Source: Chloroflexota bacterium
GTDB taxonomy: Bacteria > Chloroflexota > Anaerolineae > Aggregatilineales > Phototrophicaceae
Assembly (NCBI GenBank): GCA_009841405.1
Contig: VXLV01000075.1
Span: forward strand, 1 to 64,000
DNA length: 64,000 bases
Direction: 5' to 3'
Shown here piece after piece: positions 54,882-63,861 of this stretch; the stretch's first letter is position 1, and the number at the start of each line of letters is the position of its first letter. A model generated the notes under the pieces. That model was given only the letters and a program-made list of their open reading frames with translations. It was not told where the DNA came from and did not search any database. Made by a program: the position numbers and the translations under genes.

Positions 54882-55242
54882 AGCACATCCTATACTTCTT
54901 TACACTCGTTATGTACTTCGTTGTAATGTGAAGTTCAATACAATCGCGCAAAGAAGCTGTACCGTAGCTGTGCACAAGCAATTCTGGGTAGCCGCCAACA
55001 CCTTAGCGTCACCCGCTTCGCGCGCGCATGAGTATACTTGATCTCGCAGCGCGCCGATATGTCCGCGCGCTCTCTCAACTGCGTTATCCGCAGGACTCGC
55101 CGTCACGTCAAGCTCCCGGCGTTATGCCGAAGTCAAAGATTCGCGGGCATACAACGACAAACTCCGACTGCGCTTCGCATGTAAGATGGCGTCAATGTCG
55201 TGACTCGAAACAGGCGCAGTCATCAGCCGTCTATCCTCCTGG
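54882..55242. other. Intergenic region upstream of the helicase gene
   Basis: Besides the promoter at 54910-54938, which fits the helicase-methylase operon, these 361 bases contain no credible gene; longer frames here overlap the RuBisCO-like gene as shadows. Confidence 0.5.
54910..54938 (-). promoter_or_regulatory. Sigma-70 promoter for the helicase-methylase operon
   Basis: On the minus strand TTGAAC (54933-54938) and TACATA (54910-54915) are 17 bases apart, about 22 bases from transcript start to the GTG at 54881. Confidence 0.6.
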
Positions 55243-56532
55243 CTACGAGTTGCTTTCGATAGCCAGCTGCAGTTCTTTGTGGTTCTGCGCATACACTTCA
55301 AGGGACTGTCCAGAAACGGCGGCTTCCCATCCCTGCCGCAGACTGGCCGCGCCGCCTTTTGGCCCCATAGGATGCGCAAACACCGCTCGGCCCGGGACGA
55401 TGCCAAAATCAACAGTCTTCAGCCGCTCATACAGCATGCCGGTGGACGCCGCCCACTGGCTCCCCGCTGGAACAGGAAGAACCCGCTTGATGTGTCCCCA
55501 GGGTTTCAGGCATTCTTGCACGCTGCTCGAAACGTCCTCATCCGGGGTCTTCATCCGCGCGCCAAATCCCGGGAAGATGATGACGTCAAATCCCGCCAAT
55601 CGCTGCAATTTGGTCATCACCTTTGAGTGCACGCCAAAATATGAAATATGTGTGAGCGGAGCGATGAAATCGAAATGCGCTACCAAGGGCACTCTAGTGT
55701 GCTTTCTTAACATCCTGACGGCACTCAATCCCGTGGTCATGCCATTGACCATCAAGGCATTGGCGCCTCGTTCAACGGCAATATCGTGTAAGTGAATCAA
55801 TCGATCCACTTCATCCGTGATGTTTGCGAGGTAGATTTTCCTTTCACCCGTGATTTCTTCAGCCTTAAGTCGCGCCTTTCCGGCCTTCTCCGCTCTTTCC
55901 CTTAGCGGCGACCAGGGGACATCACTCAGCATTTCGTCGTCTTTGGCGATATCAAGACCGCCCAACCAGCTCTGATAGGCAAGCTCGGCAAAATCGTCGG
56001 GGGACAGCCCGATGTTGGGTTTGACCACGCCAAAGAAGATCGGGCGGTCATAGACCTGCAACATGTCGCGCAGGCCTTGAACGCCGAATTTGGGACCTTC
56101 AAAGTGCCGTAAGAAGCTTTGCGGGAATTCGACGTCCATCAGCTTGATCGCCGCGATTCCAGGGGAGTAGAAAGCGCCCTCGCCGAGAGCAGCGGTCAAA
56201 AAATTCGGGATTCTGGGTCCGAAATTGCGATGCGGGTGGGCGATTCTGACCCGACACTGATATGTCTTTGCAGTCTCAATTGATGGCACCGGATGACTTG
56301 GCTGATCGAAAACGCCTGTGACCGCCAAATCAATCACTTTGGCGCCAAAGCGTTCACGCAGATCTTCATCAACGCCAACCCGCTGCCATTGCGCCGTGGA
56401 CTGTTCCTGACATAAATGAGCCGCCGCCGCCGCCGGTTCGATCACGGACTCGAAACAATAGTCGAGCAGAACAAAATCTTCCATTTCCAGACTTGCCTGA
56501 TCGGCAAAGAAACCGCTGTCTCTGTGATCCAT
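55243..56532 (-). CDS. RuBisCO-like protein (form IV type)
   Basis: A 429-aa protein of the RuBisCO large-chain fold without carboxylase capability. The carbamylated lysine site is intact (K197, D199, E200 in GLDIAKDDE), as is K171 in VVKPNIG. K177 of RuBisCO is Asn173, R295 is Phe287 (H286 is kept), H302 matches H327, and the loop-6 lysine (K334) is missing near PGFGARM. It therefore likely does enolisation, isomerisation, decarboxylation or transcarboxylation, as other RLPs do. It is divergent from two sugar-isomerase genes and the ABC importer. ATG 56532. Related RLPs act on keto-sugar phosphates in D-apionate and MTA routes; which applies here is unknown. Confidence 0.88.
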   Translation of the reverse strand: MDHRDSGFFADQASLEMEDFVLLDYCFESVIEPAAAAAHLCQEQSTAQWQRVGVDEDLRERFGAKVIDLAVTGVFDQPSHPVPSIETAKTYQCRVRIAHPHRNFGPRIPNFLTAALGEGAFYSPGIAAIKLMDVEFPQSFLRHFEGPKFGVQGLRDMLQVYDRPIFFGVVKPNIGLSPDDFAELAYQSWLGGLDIAKDDEMLSDVPWSPLRERAEKAGKARLKAEEITGERKIYLANITDEVDRLIHLHDIAVERGANALMVNGMTTGLSAVRMLRKHTRVPLVAHFDFIAPLTHISYFGVHSKVMTKLQRLAGFDVIIFPGFGARMKTPDEDVSSSVQECLKPWGHIKRVLPVPAGSQWAASTGMLYERLKTVDFGIVPGRAVFAHPMGPKGGAASLRQGWEAAVSGQSLEVYAQNHKELQLAIESNS

Positions 56533-56565
56533 ACGCTTGTTCCCAAATGCTCGAATCGCTAATCC

Positions 56566-56594
56566 TTGACATGTACGCTGGAATCGAGTACATT
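56566..56594 (+). promoter_or_regulatory. Promoter with overlapping inverted-repeat operator
   Basis: TTGACA (56566-56571) and TACATT (56589-56594) are exactly 17 bases apart. The perfect inverted repeat ATGTAC-N11-GTACAT (56571-56593) covers the spacer and most of the -10, so a bound dimer would block transcription of the catabolic genes at 56761 onward. It is the best candidate site for the SorC-type regulator encoded downstream. Confidence 0.65.
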
Positions 56595-56606
56595 AATGCA
56601 CATACG

Positions 56607-56636
56607 AGCATAGCATACACACAAGTGCAAAATCAA
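56607..56636 (-). promoter_or_regulatory. Candidate promoter for the RuBisCO-like gene
   Basis: On the minus strand TTGATT (56631-56636) and TATGCT (56607-56612) are 18 bases apart. The transcript start would fall just before the inverted repeat at 56571-56593, so the same operator could control both directions. Confidence 0.4.
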
Positions 56637-56760
56637 CGTACCCTAGTCTGTTTTGGCTAGCGACAACTTATCAATGACAGCTTACTGTGGCTTGCGCGAC
56701 CGAGGAAGTTTTGCGCGCAGATTCTGGCGAGTTCACGAGCTGATGTAAGGCGGGCATTTT

Positions 56761-57570
56761 ATGAAGTCATGCATCAATGGGGCGACGACCATGCCCTATA
56801 CATTGCAACAAGACATCGCCGCCGCTGCGCAGGCCGGCTTCGCGGGCCTGGAAATCTGGTGGGACAAGCTCGCTGCTTATCTCGAAACGCATTCAACCGC
56901 CGACCTGAAACAACTGCTGGAAAGCAGCGGTCTGATTCCAGTGAGCATCTGCCCGCTACGGATTTGGCCATTTCGCGACAGTGTGCCGGCGCGCCAGGAA
57001 TTTCGTGAAGCGGTTCAGATTGCCCCTCAGATCGGCTGCAATTTGCTCGCTGTCTGCCCGGATTTCCAGCCAGCTCGCCTTAGCCGCGAGGAAGCGCTCG
57101 CCATCCACGCGAAGGAATTGGCTGTTATGGCGCGGCTCGCATCCCAGAACGGAGTCCGCTTGACGGTTGAAGCCATCGGCGGTCACACGCTTGTGCCGGG
57201 ACCAACAGAAGCGCTGGAGCTGATCGAGATGGCGGGCGCGCCTGAGAATGTGGGCGTACTGATGGACACCTTTCACTACTTCCGCTCCGGGGTCACGGAT
57301 CAAGAGATTCAGGCTATTCCCCTGGATAAGCTGGATATCATCCATGTCAACGACTGTGAAGACGGCGCGCTCAATGAGCTGACGGATGCGCGCCGCCTCT
57401 ACCCGACGCTTGGCGTCATACCGGCTCGGCATCTGTCATTGCTGAAGGACCGGGGCTACGAAGGTTTTCTCTCGGTGGAGATTTTCCGACCGGAGTACTG
57501 GGAGCAGCCGATTGAAGAAATTGCGGGCAAAGCCTATGCGACGCTGGGCGAACTGATTGCGAGTCTCTAG
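56761..57570 (+). CDS. Sugar phosphate isomerase/epimerase (xylose-isomerase-like TIM barrel)
   Basis: A 269-aa protein of the AP-endonuclease-2/xylose isomerase-like superfamily, which uses a divalent metal for isomerisation, epimerisation or, in some members, decarboxylation. The metal ligands are recognisable: Glu in LTVEAIGG, Asp and His in MDTFHYF, His in IIHVNDCED, Glu in SVEIFRPE. It opens the plus-strand cluster, 166 bases past a strong promoter. The substrate cannot be derived; candidates include C5 or C4 keto-sugars and their acids. Confidence 0.85.
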   Translation: MKSCINGATTMPYTLQQDIAAAAQAGFAGLEIWWDKLAAYLETHSTADLKQLLESSGLIPVSICPLRIWPFRDSVPARQEFREAVQIAPQIGCNLLAVCPDFQPARLSREEALAIHAKELAVMARLASQNGVRLTVEAIGGHTLVPGPTEALELIEMAGAPENVGVLMDTFHYFRSGVTDQEIQAIPLDKLDIIHVNDCEDGALNELTDARRLYPTLGVIPARHLSLLKDRGYEGFLSVEIFRPEYWEQPIEEIAGKAYATLGELIASL

Positions 57571-57647
57571 CGCAATTGTCGCGCCAAATGCAAAATCTGT
57601 AAGTCGAGACCTACACTTTCTATCATCCGAAATATGGAGGCGAAACA

Positions 57648-58571
57648 ATGTATCTGGGCGCGACAACTTGGACGTTTAGCTGGGCGCCGCCTTATGACAA
57701 AGCGCTCAAGACCATTGCCAGACTGGGCTTCAAAGGCGCGGAACTGACGATATGGAGCGAGGAATTTCTGCAGGACTACTACACGGCAGAGACGAACAAA
57801 CAGCTTCGAAGTCTGATCGCGGATTTGGGTCTGGTTCTATCCAGCGTGTTTTGCATTCCGGTGGGAATCGGAAGTGTGGAGCCTGAACAAAGGGCTGACG
57901 CTGTTGAGCAATTCAAGCGAGTATTGGACGCCGCCCAGCAGCTCGGCACGAACAAAATAATCGCGCTCCCGCCCAATCCATTTGACATTGATATTCCGGT
58001 TCTACTGGGAAAAGCTACCGCGCAAGAGTGGAGCGTCGAATTCCCTGAAGGCGTTGATTGGAAACAGAATTGGTCTGACATGGTCGATGTGCTGCGGCAA
58101 TTCGCGGAGGCCTGCGAAGAAAGAGAGATGCGCGTCGCCCTGGAGCCGCACCCGCACCGCATGATGCACAATGCCGCCGGCATGCTTCGCATAATCGACC
58201 AGATTGAATCCGAGGCTATCGGCCTCAATTTGGATCCCAGCCATCTCTTCCCGATGGGAGAGCTGCCCAACATGGTGGCGTACGAAGTGGGCGAACGCAT
58301 CTTTCACACCCATATTTCCGACAACGATGGACAGACAAACGCGCATTGGCGGCCGGGCAAAGGCAAGGTTGATTGGCGCGCGTTTCTCATCGCGCTCAAG
58401 AACATAGGCTACGATGGTCCGCTCTCGCTTGAGCTAGAGGATGTGCCGGGCGCCGCCGGCTATCCTGGATTCAATCGCTCGCCGGATTCCACGCCGGAAA
58501 TCGAGCGGCAGCACATCCTGGCCAAAGACTACATGACCCGACTGTGCGACGAATTAGGAATCGAACTGTGA
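57648..58571 (+). CDS. Second sugar phosphate isomerase/epimerase
   Basis: A 307-aa member of the same TIM-barrel superfamily but not closely alike the first. Ligands: Glu in VALEPHPHR, Asp-Pro-Ser-His in NLDPSHLF, His in FHTHISDND, Glu in LSLELEDVP. GGAGGCG lies just ahead of ATG 57648, 77 bases past the previous stop. Two different isomerases in one operon suggest two steps, or a step on an uncommon sugar. Confidence 0.86.
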   Translation: MYLGATTWTFSWAPPYDKALKTIARLGFKGAELTIWSEEFLQDYYTAETNKQLRSLIADLGLVLSSVFCIPVGIGSVEPEQRADAVEQFKRVLDAAQQLGTNKIIALPPNPFDIDIPVLLGKATAQEWSVEFPEGVDWKQNWSDMVDVLRQFAEACEEREMRVALEPHPHRMMHNAAGMLRIIDQIESEAIGLNLDPSHLFPMGELPNMVAYEVGERIFHTHISDNDGQTNAHWRPGKGKVDWRAFLIALKNIGYDGPLSLELEDVPGAAGYPGFNRSPDSTPEIERQHILAKDYMTRLCDELGIEL

Positions 58572-58626
58572 TATCAGCGACGCTGGCGCCATTTCATCGA
58601 CCCGAAGAAGAGACTGATACAGGCCT

Positions 58627-59667
58627 ATGAGCTTGCCAAAGCACTCACACTTGCTACGCAGTTGCTACTTGTTTTATCACGAGAATATGACAATGCAGGA
58701 AATTGCCAAGCAATTGAATATCTCTCGTTTTAAAGTGTCGCGCTATATCAAAGAAGCGGTCGAAAAGGGCATTGTTCAGGTCCACTTCCATGATTCGAAC
58801 ATAGAACACGAGAAACTGGCCCTTCAACTGGAACGAACATTCCCAATCAAGCTGGCCGTTGTCGTGCCCACGCCCTACCGGTCTGATATCAGCGCCGTAA
58901 GGCTGGCAGTCGGCCAGGCCGGGGCAAGTCTATTGGCAGGCATCAAGCCGGAAACTTCGCTGAGCATAACCTGGGGACGCACCATTGCGCATCTGGTTGA
59001 CAACCTTCCAAGCGACCAGCTGAAGGCGCGGCGCGTGGTCGATCTCGCCGGGGGCTTCGGACAAGTTACCGACGAGATTTCAGCGCGGGCTGTAACGCTG
59101 CAGATCGCGCGAAAACTGAACGCACAATGTTTCCAGCTGCCGGCCCCGACCATCGTAGAAAACATCGCGACGGCTCACGCGCTTTCAAATGAACCAATAA
59201 TCCGCAACACGCTGGAACTCGCGTCCGAGTCCCACATCGCCATTATGGGTGTAGGACCTACCGATGTGGACTCGCTTCTATTTCGCTCCGGCTATGTGTC
59301 GGAGCGTGACTTCGCGCACTTGACGGCAAGCCAGGCGGTTGGCTCGATCTTTGGCAGATTCTATGACTTGAATGGCAGGGAATGCGACACTGAATTCAGA
59401 GAACGCGCCATCGCCCTTACATTTGACGACTTGCGAAAGATCCCCGAGCGCATTGCGCTTACCATGGGCGCGCACAGAGTCCTGGCCATTTTGGGACTCA
59501 TGAATGGCGAGCTGATTACGACGCTTGTTACTGACAGCGACACCGCGACAGCCGTGCTGGAAGAGCACTTTGCTTCTCGGGGAATGCGCTCGGATAACGG
59601 CAATAGCGCGCCCGCGACAGTAGAGGGACGTGAACAAACCAGCCAGCTGCGAAGAGAAAGGGTGTAG
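58627..59667 (+). CDS. SorC-family transcriptional regulator
   Basis: A 346-aa regulator. The N-terminal winged helix-turn-helix is at about residues 21-45 (MTMQEIAKQLNISRFKVSRYIKEA), and the remainder is the sugar-binding domain with TWGRTIAHLV, VVDLAGGFG and IMGVGPTD. SorC proteins bind a phosphorylated sugar and so derepress their operon. The likely site is the inverted repeat at 56571-56593. Start ATG 58627; it is 55 bases past the isomerase gene. Confidence 0.9.
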   Translation: MSLPKHSHLLRSCYLFYHENMTMQEIAKQLNISRFKVSRYIKEAVEKGIVQVHFHDSNIEHEKLALQLERTFPIKLAVVVPTPYRSDISAVRLAVGQAGASLLAGIKPETSLSITWGRTIAHLVDNLPSDQLKARRVVDLAGGFGQVTDEISARAVTLQIARKLNAQCFQLPAPTIVENIATAHALSNEPIIRNTLELASESHIAIMGVGPTDVDSLLFRSGYVSERDFAHLTASQAVGSIFGRFYDLNGRECDTEFRERAIALTFDDLRKIPERIALTMGAHRVLAILGLMNGELITTLVTDSDTATAVLEEHFASRGMRSDNGNSAPATVEGREQTSQLRRERV

Positions 59668-59673
59668 GCGAGT

Positions 59674-60429
59674 ATGACTCATTACACCATTCGTCTAATA
59701 AACACTGGCTTTCAGGAACTGGACAAAGCCCAGTACGCCACCTTTAGAAAGGGCGCCGGGCAGATAATCGAACACCCTGTTTTCGCCTTTCTGGTGGAGG
59801 GCGGCGGACGCAAGATCCTGGTGGACACCGGCATGAGCGATACGCAGCGGTCTGTGGCTTATCACCACGCCGGGCGGCAAGAACCGGGCCAGGCGATACA
59901 CGAACAGCTAAACCGGATGGGCATTGGCGTCGACGAGATTGATACGATCATCTTCACCCATCTTCACTGGGACCATTGCTATAACGTCAAGCAGTTTTCC
60001 AAAGCCAGGCTGGTGGTTAGCGCGACCGAATACGAATTTGCGCTGAATCCGATACCGCCGTACTGGACCTCGTATGAGCACCCCAACTGCGGGCTTGAGC
60101 CGCCCTGGCAGGGCTGTGAATTCGATTTGGTGGCGGGTGACGCGGAAATCTTGCCGGGCATCAGCGTCTTTCCGACGCCTGGGCATAGCCCGGGTCATCA
60201 AGCTGTTTCGGTTCAGACTGACGCTGGCGCCTGTGTTTTAGCGGGCGATCTGTTCTTCGTTCGCGAGAACCTCAAGCCTGATGTCGAGCGCGGCTGGCCG
60301 TTAACGCCAATTGGTCGCTTCGCCAGCTTTGTTGACCTGTGGCACAGCATGGAAGCGGCCATCGAGCGGGCCGATCACATTCTGATGACTCACGATCCGT
60401 CCCAGCGTGACGGGCAAGTATTCCCGTAG
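59674..60429 (+). CDS. Metallo-beta-lactamase-fold lactonase-like hydrolase
   Basis: A 251-aa MBL hydrolase close to the N-acyl homoserine lactonase group. Zinc ligands: H96, H98, D100 and H101 in THLHWDHCYN, with later His in TPGHSPGH, Asp in LAGDLFF and His in MTHDPS. Six bases after the regulator gene, in the same operon, it likely opens a sugar lactone made by the Gfo/Idh-type dehydrogenase downstream. A quorum-signal role is less likely given the context. Confidence 0.83.
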   Translation: MTHYTIRLINTGFQELDKAQYATFRKGAGQIIEHPVFAFLVEGGGRKILVDTGMSDTQRSVAYHHAGRQEPGQAIHEQLNRMGIGVDEIDTIIFTHLHWDHCYNVKQFSKARLVVSATEYEFALNPIPPYWTSYEHPNCGLEPPWQGCEFDLVAGDAEILPGISVFPTPGHSPGHQAVSVQTDAGACVLAGDLFFVRENLKPDVERGWPLTPIGRFASFVDLWHSMEAAIERADHILMTHDPSQRDGQVFP

Positions 60430-60533
60430 CCCGTTCGCGGACGCCAGCAGATCAAGGAGGTGAAGTATCGCTGAAAGACTAATCGTAGGGGTCCAGCGCA
60501 ACGAAGTTACCGTTTGTTTCCAGGAGGAATGAA

Positions 60534-61817
60534 ATGACAACCAAAACTCTACGTATCGCATTTGTATTGTTGATAGCCAGCGTCATCGCTTTGCCGATCG
60601 GATCCGCGCTGGCGCAAGACGACGGGGTCACGCTCATCATCGAAAGCTGGCGGGTCGATGACGCGGACGAGTGGAACGACGTCATTCTGCCGGCGTTTGA
60701 AGCCCACTATCCAAACATCAGCGTCGACTTTCAGCCAACAATTAATACCCAATACGGCGCCACCTTGGGCACGAAAATGGAGGCGGGTACGGCGGGCGAC
60801 CTGATTATGGTCGAACCCTTTGACTATCGCCTCGAAATGTACCTCAACGGCGACCTGGCCAATCTGAATGACCTGGCCGGCCTGGAGAATTTCAGCGCCG
60901 GCGCGCTTAGCGCCTGGAGCACCGATGACGGCGAGCTCTTTGGCGTGCCGCTGGCGGCGGTCATCCATGGCTTCATGTATAACGCCGATATCTTTGCCGA
61001 GCTTGGTCTGGAAGAACCCGCGACTGCGCAAGAATTCCTTGATCTATTAGACGCCGTAAAACAGGACGGGCAGTACGTGCCGCTGGCGATGGGCACATCT
61101 GACGGCTTTGTGCCCGGTCTGCTGGGTTTGCAGCTGGCGGGCCAGCCCTTCTGGCGCGGCGAGGAGGGCCGTCTGGCGCTTATCGATGGCAGCGGTAAGT
61201 TCACCGACCAAGGCTATATCGATGCCTGGGCCTTCCTGGCAGCGTGGGCGGACTACATGCCCGACGGTTATCAGGCGGTCTCGTACCCGGATATGCAAAA
61301 CCTCTTCACCCTTGGCGGCTCGGCGGTTTATCCGGCCGGGTCATGGGAAATCTCGATCTTTAACCAGTTGGTGGGGGATGACTTTGCCATCGGCGCTTTC
61401 CCGCCGCCAGTACCTGAAGACGGCGCGGACTGCTTCATCAATGACCACATGGACATGGGCATGGCCATGAACGCCGATACGCAGCACCCGGAAGAAGCGC
61501 AGCTCTTCCTCGAATGGCTTGGCTCTGCCGAGTTCGCTGAACTGTGGAATAATGCGCTGCCCGGATTCTTCGCCATGTCCAACCACTTGGTCGAAGCATC
61601 CGACCCTATGGTGCAAGAGTACGCGGGCTGGCGCGCGAATTGCGGCTCGTCGCCGCGCAACGCCTACGCCATCATCTCGCGCGGCGAACCCAACACCGAT
61701 AGCGAACTGATTCGCGTGACGCAACTGGTCATGAATGGCGAGATGTCACCCGAAGAAGCCGGCGAAACGGTCCAGGCCGGCCTCGCTTCGTGGTACGAAC
61801 CCCAAATGGGGGAGTAA
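60534..61817 (+). CDS. Sugar ABC transporter solute-binding protein
   Basis: A 427-aa exported binding protein of the sugar (cluster B/D, family 1) type. The signal peptide is residues 1-26 (LRIAFVLLIASVIALPIGSALA), with no lipobox Cys seen. The mature part has the alternating lobes, with MEAGTAGDLIMVEPFDY and GSAVYPAGSWEISIF as family marks. AGGAGG lies six bases before ATG 60534. It feeds the two permease genes that follow; no ATP-binding subunit is in the window. Confidence 0.9.
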   Translation: MTTKTLRIAFVLLIASVIALPIGSALAQDDGVTLIIESWRVDDADEWNDVILPAFEAHYPNISVDFQPTINTQYGATLGTKMEAGTAGDLIMVEPFDYRLEMYLNGDLANLNDLAGLENFSAGALSAWSTDDGELFGVPLAAVIHGFMYNADIFAELGLEEPATAQEFLDLLDAVKQDGQYVPLAMGTSDGFVPGLLGLQLAGQPFWRGEEGRLALIDGSGKFTDQGYIDAWAFLAAWADYMPDGYQAVSYPDMQNLFTLGGSAVYPAGSWEISIFNQLVGDDFAIGAFPPPVPEDGADCFINDHMDMGMAMNADTQHPEEAQLFLEWLGSAEFAELWNNALPGFFAMSNHLVEASDPMVQEYAGWRANCGSSPRNAYAIISRGEPNTDSELIRVTQLVMNGEMSPEEAGETVQAGLASWYEPQMGE

Positions 61818-61838
61818 GCCGTACCGCACGCTCAAATT

Positions 61839-61912
61839 GTAGGGGCGACATACCATGTCGCCCGAAGTCACAAGTCACAGCGGTAGTGGGCGACCGGATT
61901 GGTCGCCCCTAC
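61839..61912. repeat. Paired palindromic repeat (REPIN-like unit)
   Basis: GTAGGGGCGACAT-ACC-ATGTCGCCC (61839-61863) and GGGCGACC-GGA-TTGGTCGCCCCTAC (61888-61912) face each other in a 74-bp unit with outward GTAGGGG and CCCCTAC ends. It lies between the binding protein and permease genes, so it would form hairpins in the middle of the operon transcript and could lower permease expression compared with the binding protein. Confidence 0.75.
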
Positions 61913-61960
61913 GCGGCTTGATAGTTTTCCCCGATCCGACGTCGGCCGAGGAAATCATCA

Positions 61961-62908
61961 ATGACGGCTAGCCTGTCGCGAAGGGACCAACCCAACCCCA
62001 GGAAATCCTTTCCTACGCATATCCTTGTCTTCCTGGCGCCGGCGGTTTTGGTCTACGGTCTCTTCATGATTTATCCCTTGTTTGACTCCCTGCGCCTGGG
62101 TTTCTTCGCGCAGGTGACGCGTGGCGTAGAGCAGTTTGTGGGCTTCGACAATTATGTAACGCTGATGACAGACGATGCCATCTTGCAGCCGCGATTGCTG
62201 AACGCCCTGAAAAACAGTTTCCTGTTCTTCGCGGTCAACATGCTGGTCCAAAATCCGATTGCGCTTATGCTGGCGGCCGTAATTTCTACCAAGACCCGAG
62301 GCGGTTTGCTCTACCGCATACTGATCTTTTCGCCGGCCATCCTCTCGCTGGCGATCGCCGGATTTGTCTGGCGACTTGTGTTAAGCCCGCTCTGGGGAAT
62401 CGTCTACGACATGCTGAAGGCACTGGGCCTGGAGGCGTACGCGCAGCCTTGGCTGGGGCTTGAGAGCACAGCGCTGATCACCCTGGCGCTGATTTCCGCG
62501 TGGCAGTTTCTGGGCATACCGATGATGCTCTACTACGCGACCTTGATCAGTATTCCCAACGATCTCTATGAAGCCGCGTATGTCGACGGCGCCACGGATT
62601 GGCTGGTATTCTGGCGCATAAAGTTGCCGCTATTGATGCCGATGGTCGGCATTATTTCACTGCTGACCTACATCGGCAACTTCAACGCATTTGATGTCAT
62701 CTTCGCGCTGAAAGGCGCAGACGCTGGACCCAATTACGCCACCGATACGATGATGACATTCTTTTATCGCACCTTCTTCGGCTCTGGATTTCAGAAAGCC
62801 GATCCACACATGGGGGCAGCTGTCGCCGGGACGATGTTTGTCATTCTCATGGCCGGTGTATTGATCTACTTCTTCATCCAGCGGCGGATCAAATCGTACG
62901 AGTTTTAG
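61961..62908 (+). CDS. Sugar ABC transporter permease (MalF/UgpA-like)
   Basis: A 315-aa inner-membrane permease with about six helices. The conserved EAA loop is seen as YEAAYVDGATDWLVFWRIKLP, the site where the ATPase docks. GAGGAAATC precedes ATG 61961. It pairs with the next permease, which starts three bases past its stop. Confidence 0.9.
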   Translation: MTASLSRRDQPNPRKSFPTHILVFLAPAVLVYGLFMIYPLFDSLRLGFFAQVTRGVEQFVGFDNYVTLMTDDAILQPRLLNALKNSFLFFAVNMLVQNPIALMLAAVISTKTRGGLLYRILIFSPAILSLAIAGFVWRLVLSPLWGIVYDMLKALGLEAYAQPWLGLESTALITLALISAWQFLGIPMMLYYATLISIPNDLYEAAYVDGATDWLVFWRIKLPLLMPMVGIISLLTYIGNFNAFDVIFALKGADAGPNYATDTMMTFFYRTFFGSGFQKADPHMGAAVAGTMFVILMAGVLIYFFIQRRIKSYEF

Positions 62909-62911
62909 GAC

Positions 62912-63799
62912 ATGGCAAGGTATTCTGACCCGGATAGACTCCGATTCCATATAAGCCTGCCCGGTATCGACTTGCGCCATCTAGCAACCAAAGTCCTGAA
63001 GCACTGGATGCTGATGGTGTTTGCCCTATTGTCCACCGCGCCCGTTGCCCTGGTCTTAATCAATTCATTCAAGTCAAGGCGGGCTATCTTCAGGAATCCC
63101 TACCACCTGCCCAGCGCTGAGACCTTTGATCTGGTCGGCTACGAGACCGTTTTTGCCAAGTCGCAATTTCACGTCTACTACTTCAACAGCTTATTCGTAA
63201 CCTTGACCGCCCTCGCGCTCATACTCCTGTTCGGCACGATGGTGGCTTTTGCGCTGGCCGAATATCCTTTTGCGGGCAACAACCTGATTCGGATATTCTT
63301 TCTATTGGGCATCATTATTCCCATAAGGTTGGGTTCCGTCAGCCTGCTGCGTTTGATCGACTCGTTAGATCTAATCGGCACTCTATGGGCGCTGATTGTG
63401 GTTTATATTGCCGGGGGCTTGCCATTCGCCGTCTTCATATTGACGCAGTTTATGGCCCAGGTGCCGGGCGAGCTGAAAGATGCCGCGCGCGTGGATGGCG
63501 CCAGCGAATACCGGGTATTTTGGCTCATCTTGCCCATCATCCGCCCAGCGACCGGCACGGTGGCCGCGATTTCCATCATTCCCATGTGGAACGATCTCTG
63601 GTTTCCGCTGGTCCTGGCGCCCGGGGAAGCGACCCGTACCGTGACACTGGGCGCGCAGCAGTTCATGGGGCAGTTTTCTAACGACTGGAACGCCTTGCTG
63701 GCGGCGCTTTCGCTCTCGTCAGTTCCCGTCTTGATCATCTACTTCATATCTTCAAAGCAACTTCTGCAGGGATTGACCGCCGGCGCGATAAAGAACTAG
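62912..63799 (+). CDS. Sugar ABC transporter permease (MalG-like)
   Basis: A 295-aa permease with about six helices; the EAA loop is KDAARVDGASEYRVFWLILP, followed by the P-rich P-helix. It completes the membrane part of the importer. Starts three bases after the previous stop. Confidence 0.9.
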   Translation: MARYSDPDRLRFHISLPGIDLRHLATKVLKHWMLMVFALLSTAPVALVLINSFKSRRAIFRNPYHLPSAETFDLVGYETVFAKSQFHVYYFNSLFVTLTALALILLFGTMVAFALAEYPFAGNNLIRIFFLLGIIIPIRLGSVSLLRLIDSLDLIGTLWALIVVYIAGGLPFAVFILTQFMAQVPGELKDAARVDGASEYRVFWLILPIIRPATGTVAAISIIPMWNDLWFPLVLAPGEATRTVTLGAQQFMGQFSNDWNALLAALSLSSVPVLIIYFISSKQLLQGLTAGAIKN

Positions 63800-63822
63800 A
63801 GCGACGTAAAGATTGGAGAGCC

Positions 63823-63861
63823 ATGTCTTATCAAGCGATGACAAACGGCAGCAGCCAATGA
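63823..63861 (+). CDS. Possible 12-codon leader ORF
   Basis: ATG TCT TAT runs 12 codons to a TGA whose first bases overlap the next start (ATGA), and GGAG lies six bases ahead. The frame differs from that of the dehydrogenase gene. It may be a translational-coupling leader; nothing is known of such a peptide, so this is weak. Confidence 0.25.
   Translation: MSYQAMTNGSSQ

Noticed and set aside
55243..56532. True RuBisCO for carbon fixation
   Set aside because: K177, R295 and loop-6 K334 are not kept, and no small subunit or phosphoribulokinase is present.
59674..60429. Quorum-quenching lactonase
   Set aside because: The fold fits, but its place within a sugar operon makes a sugar lactone more likely; not provable from sequence.
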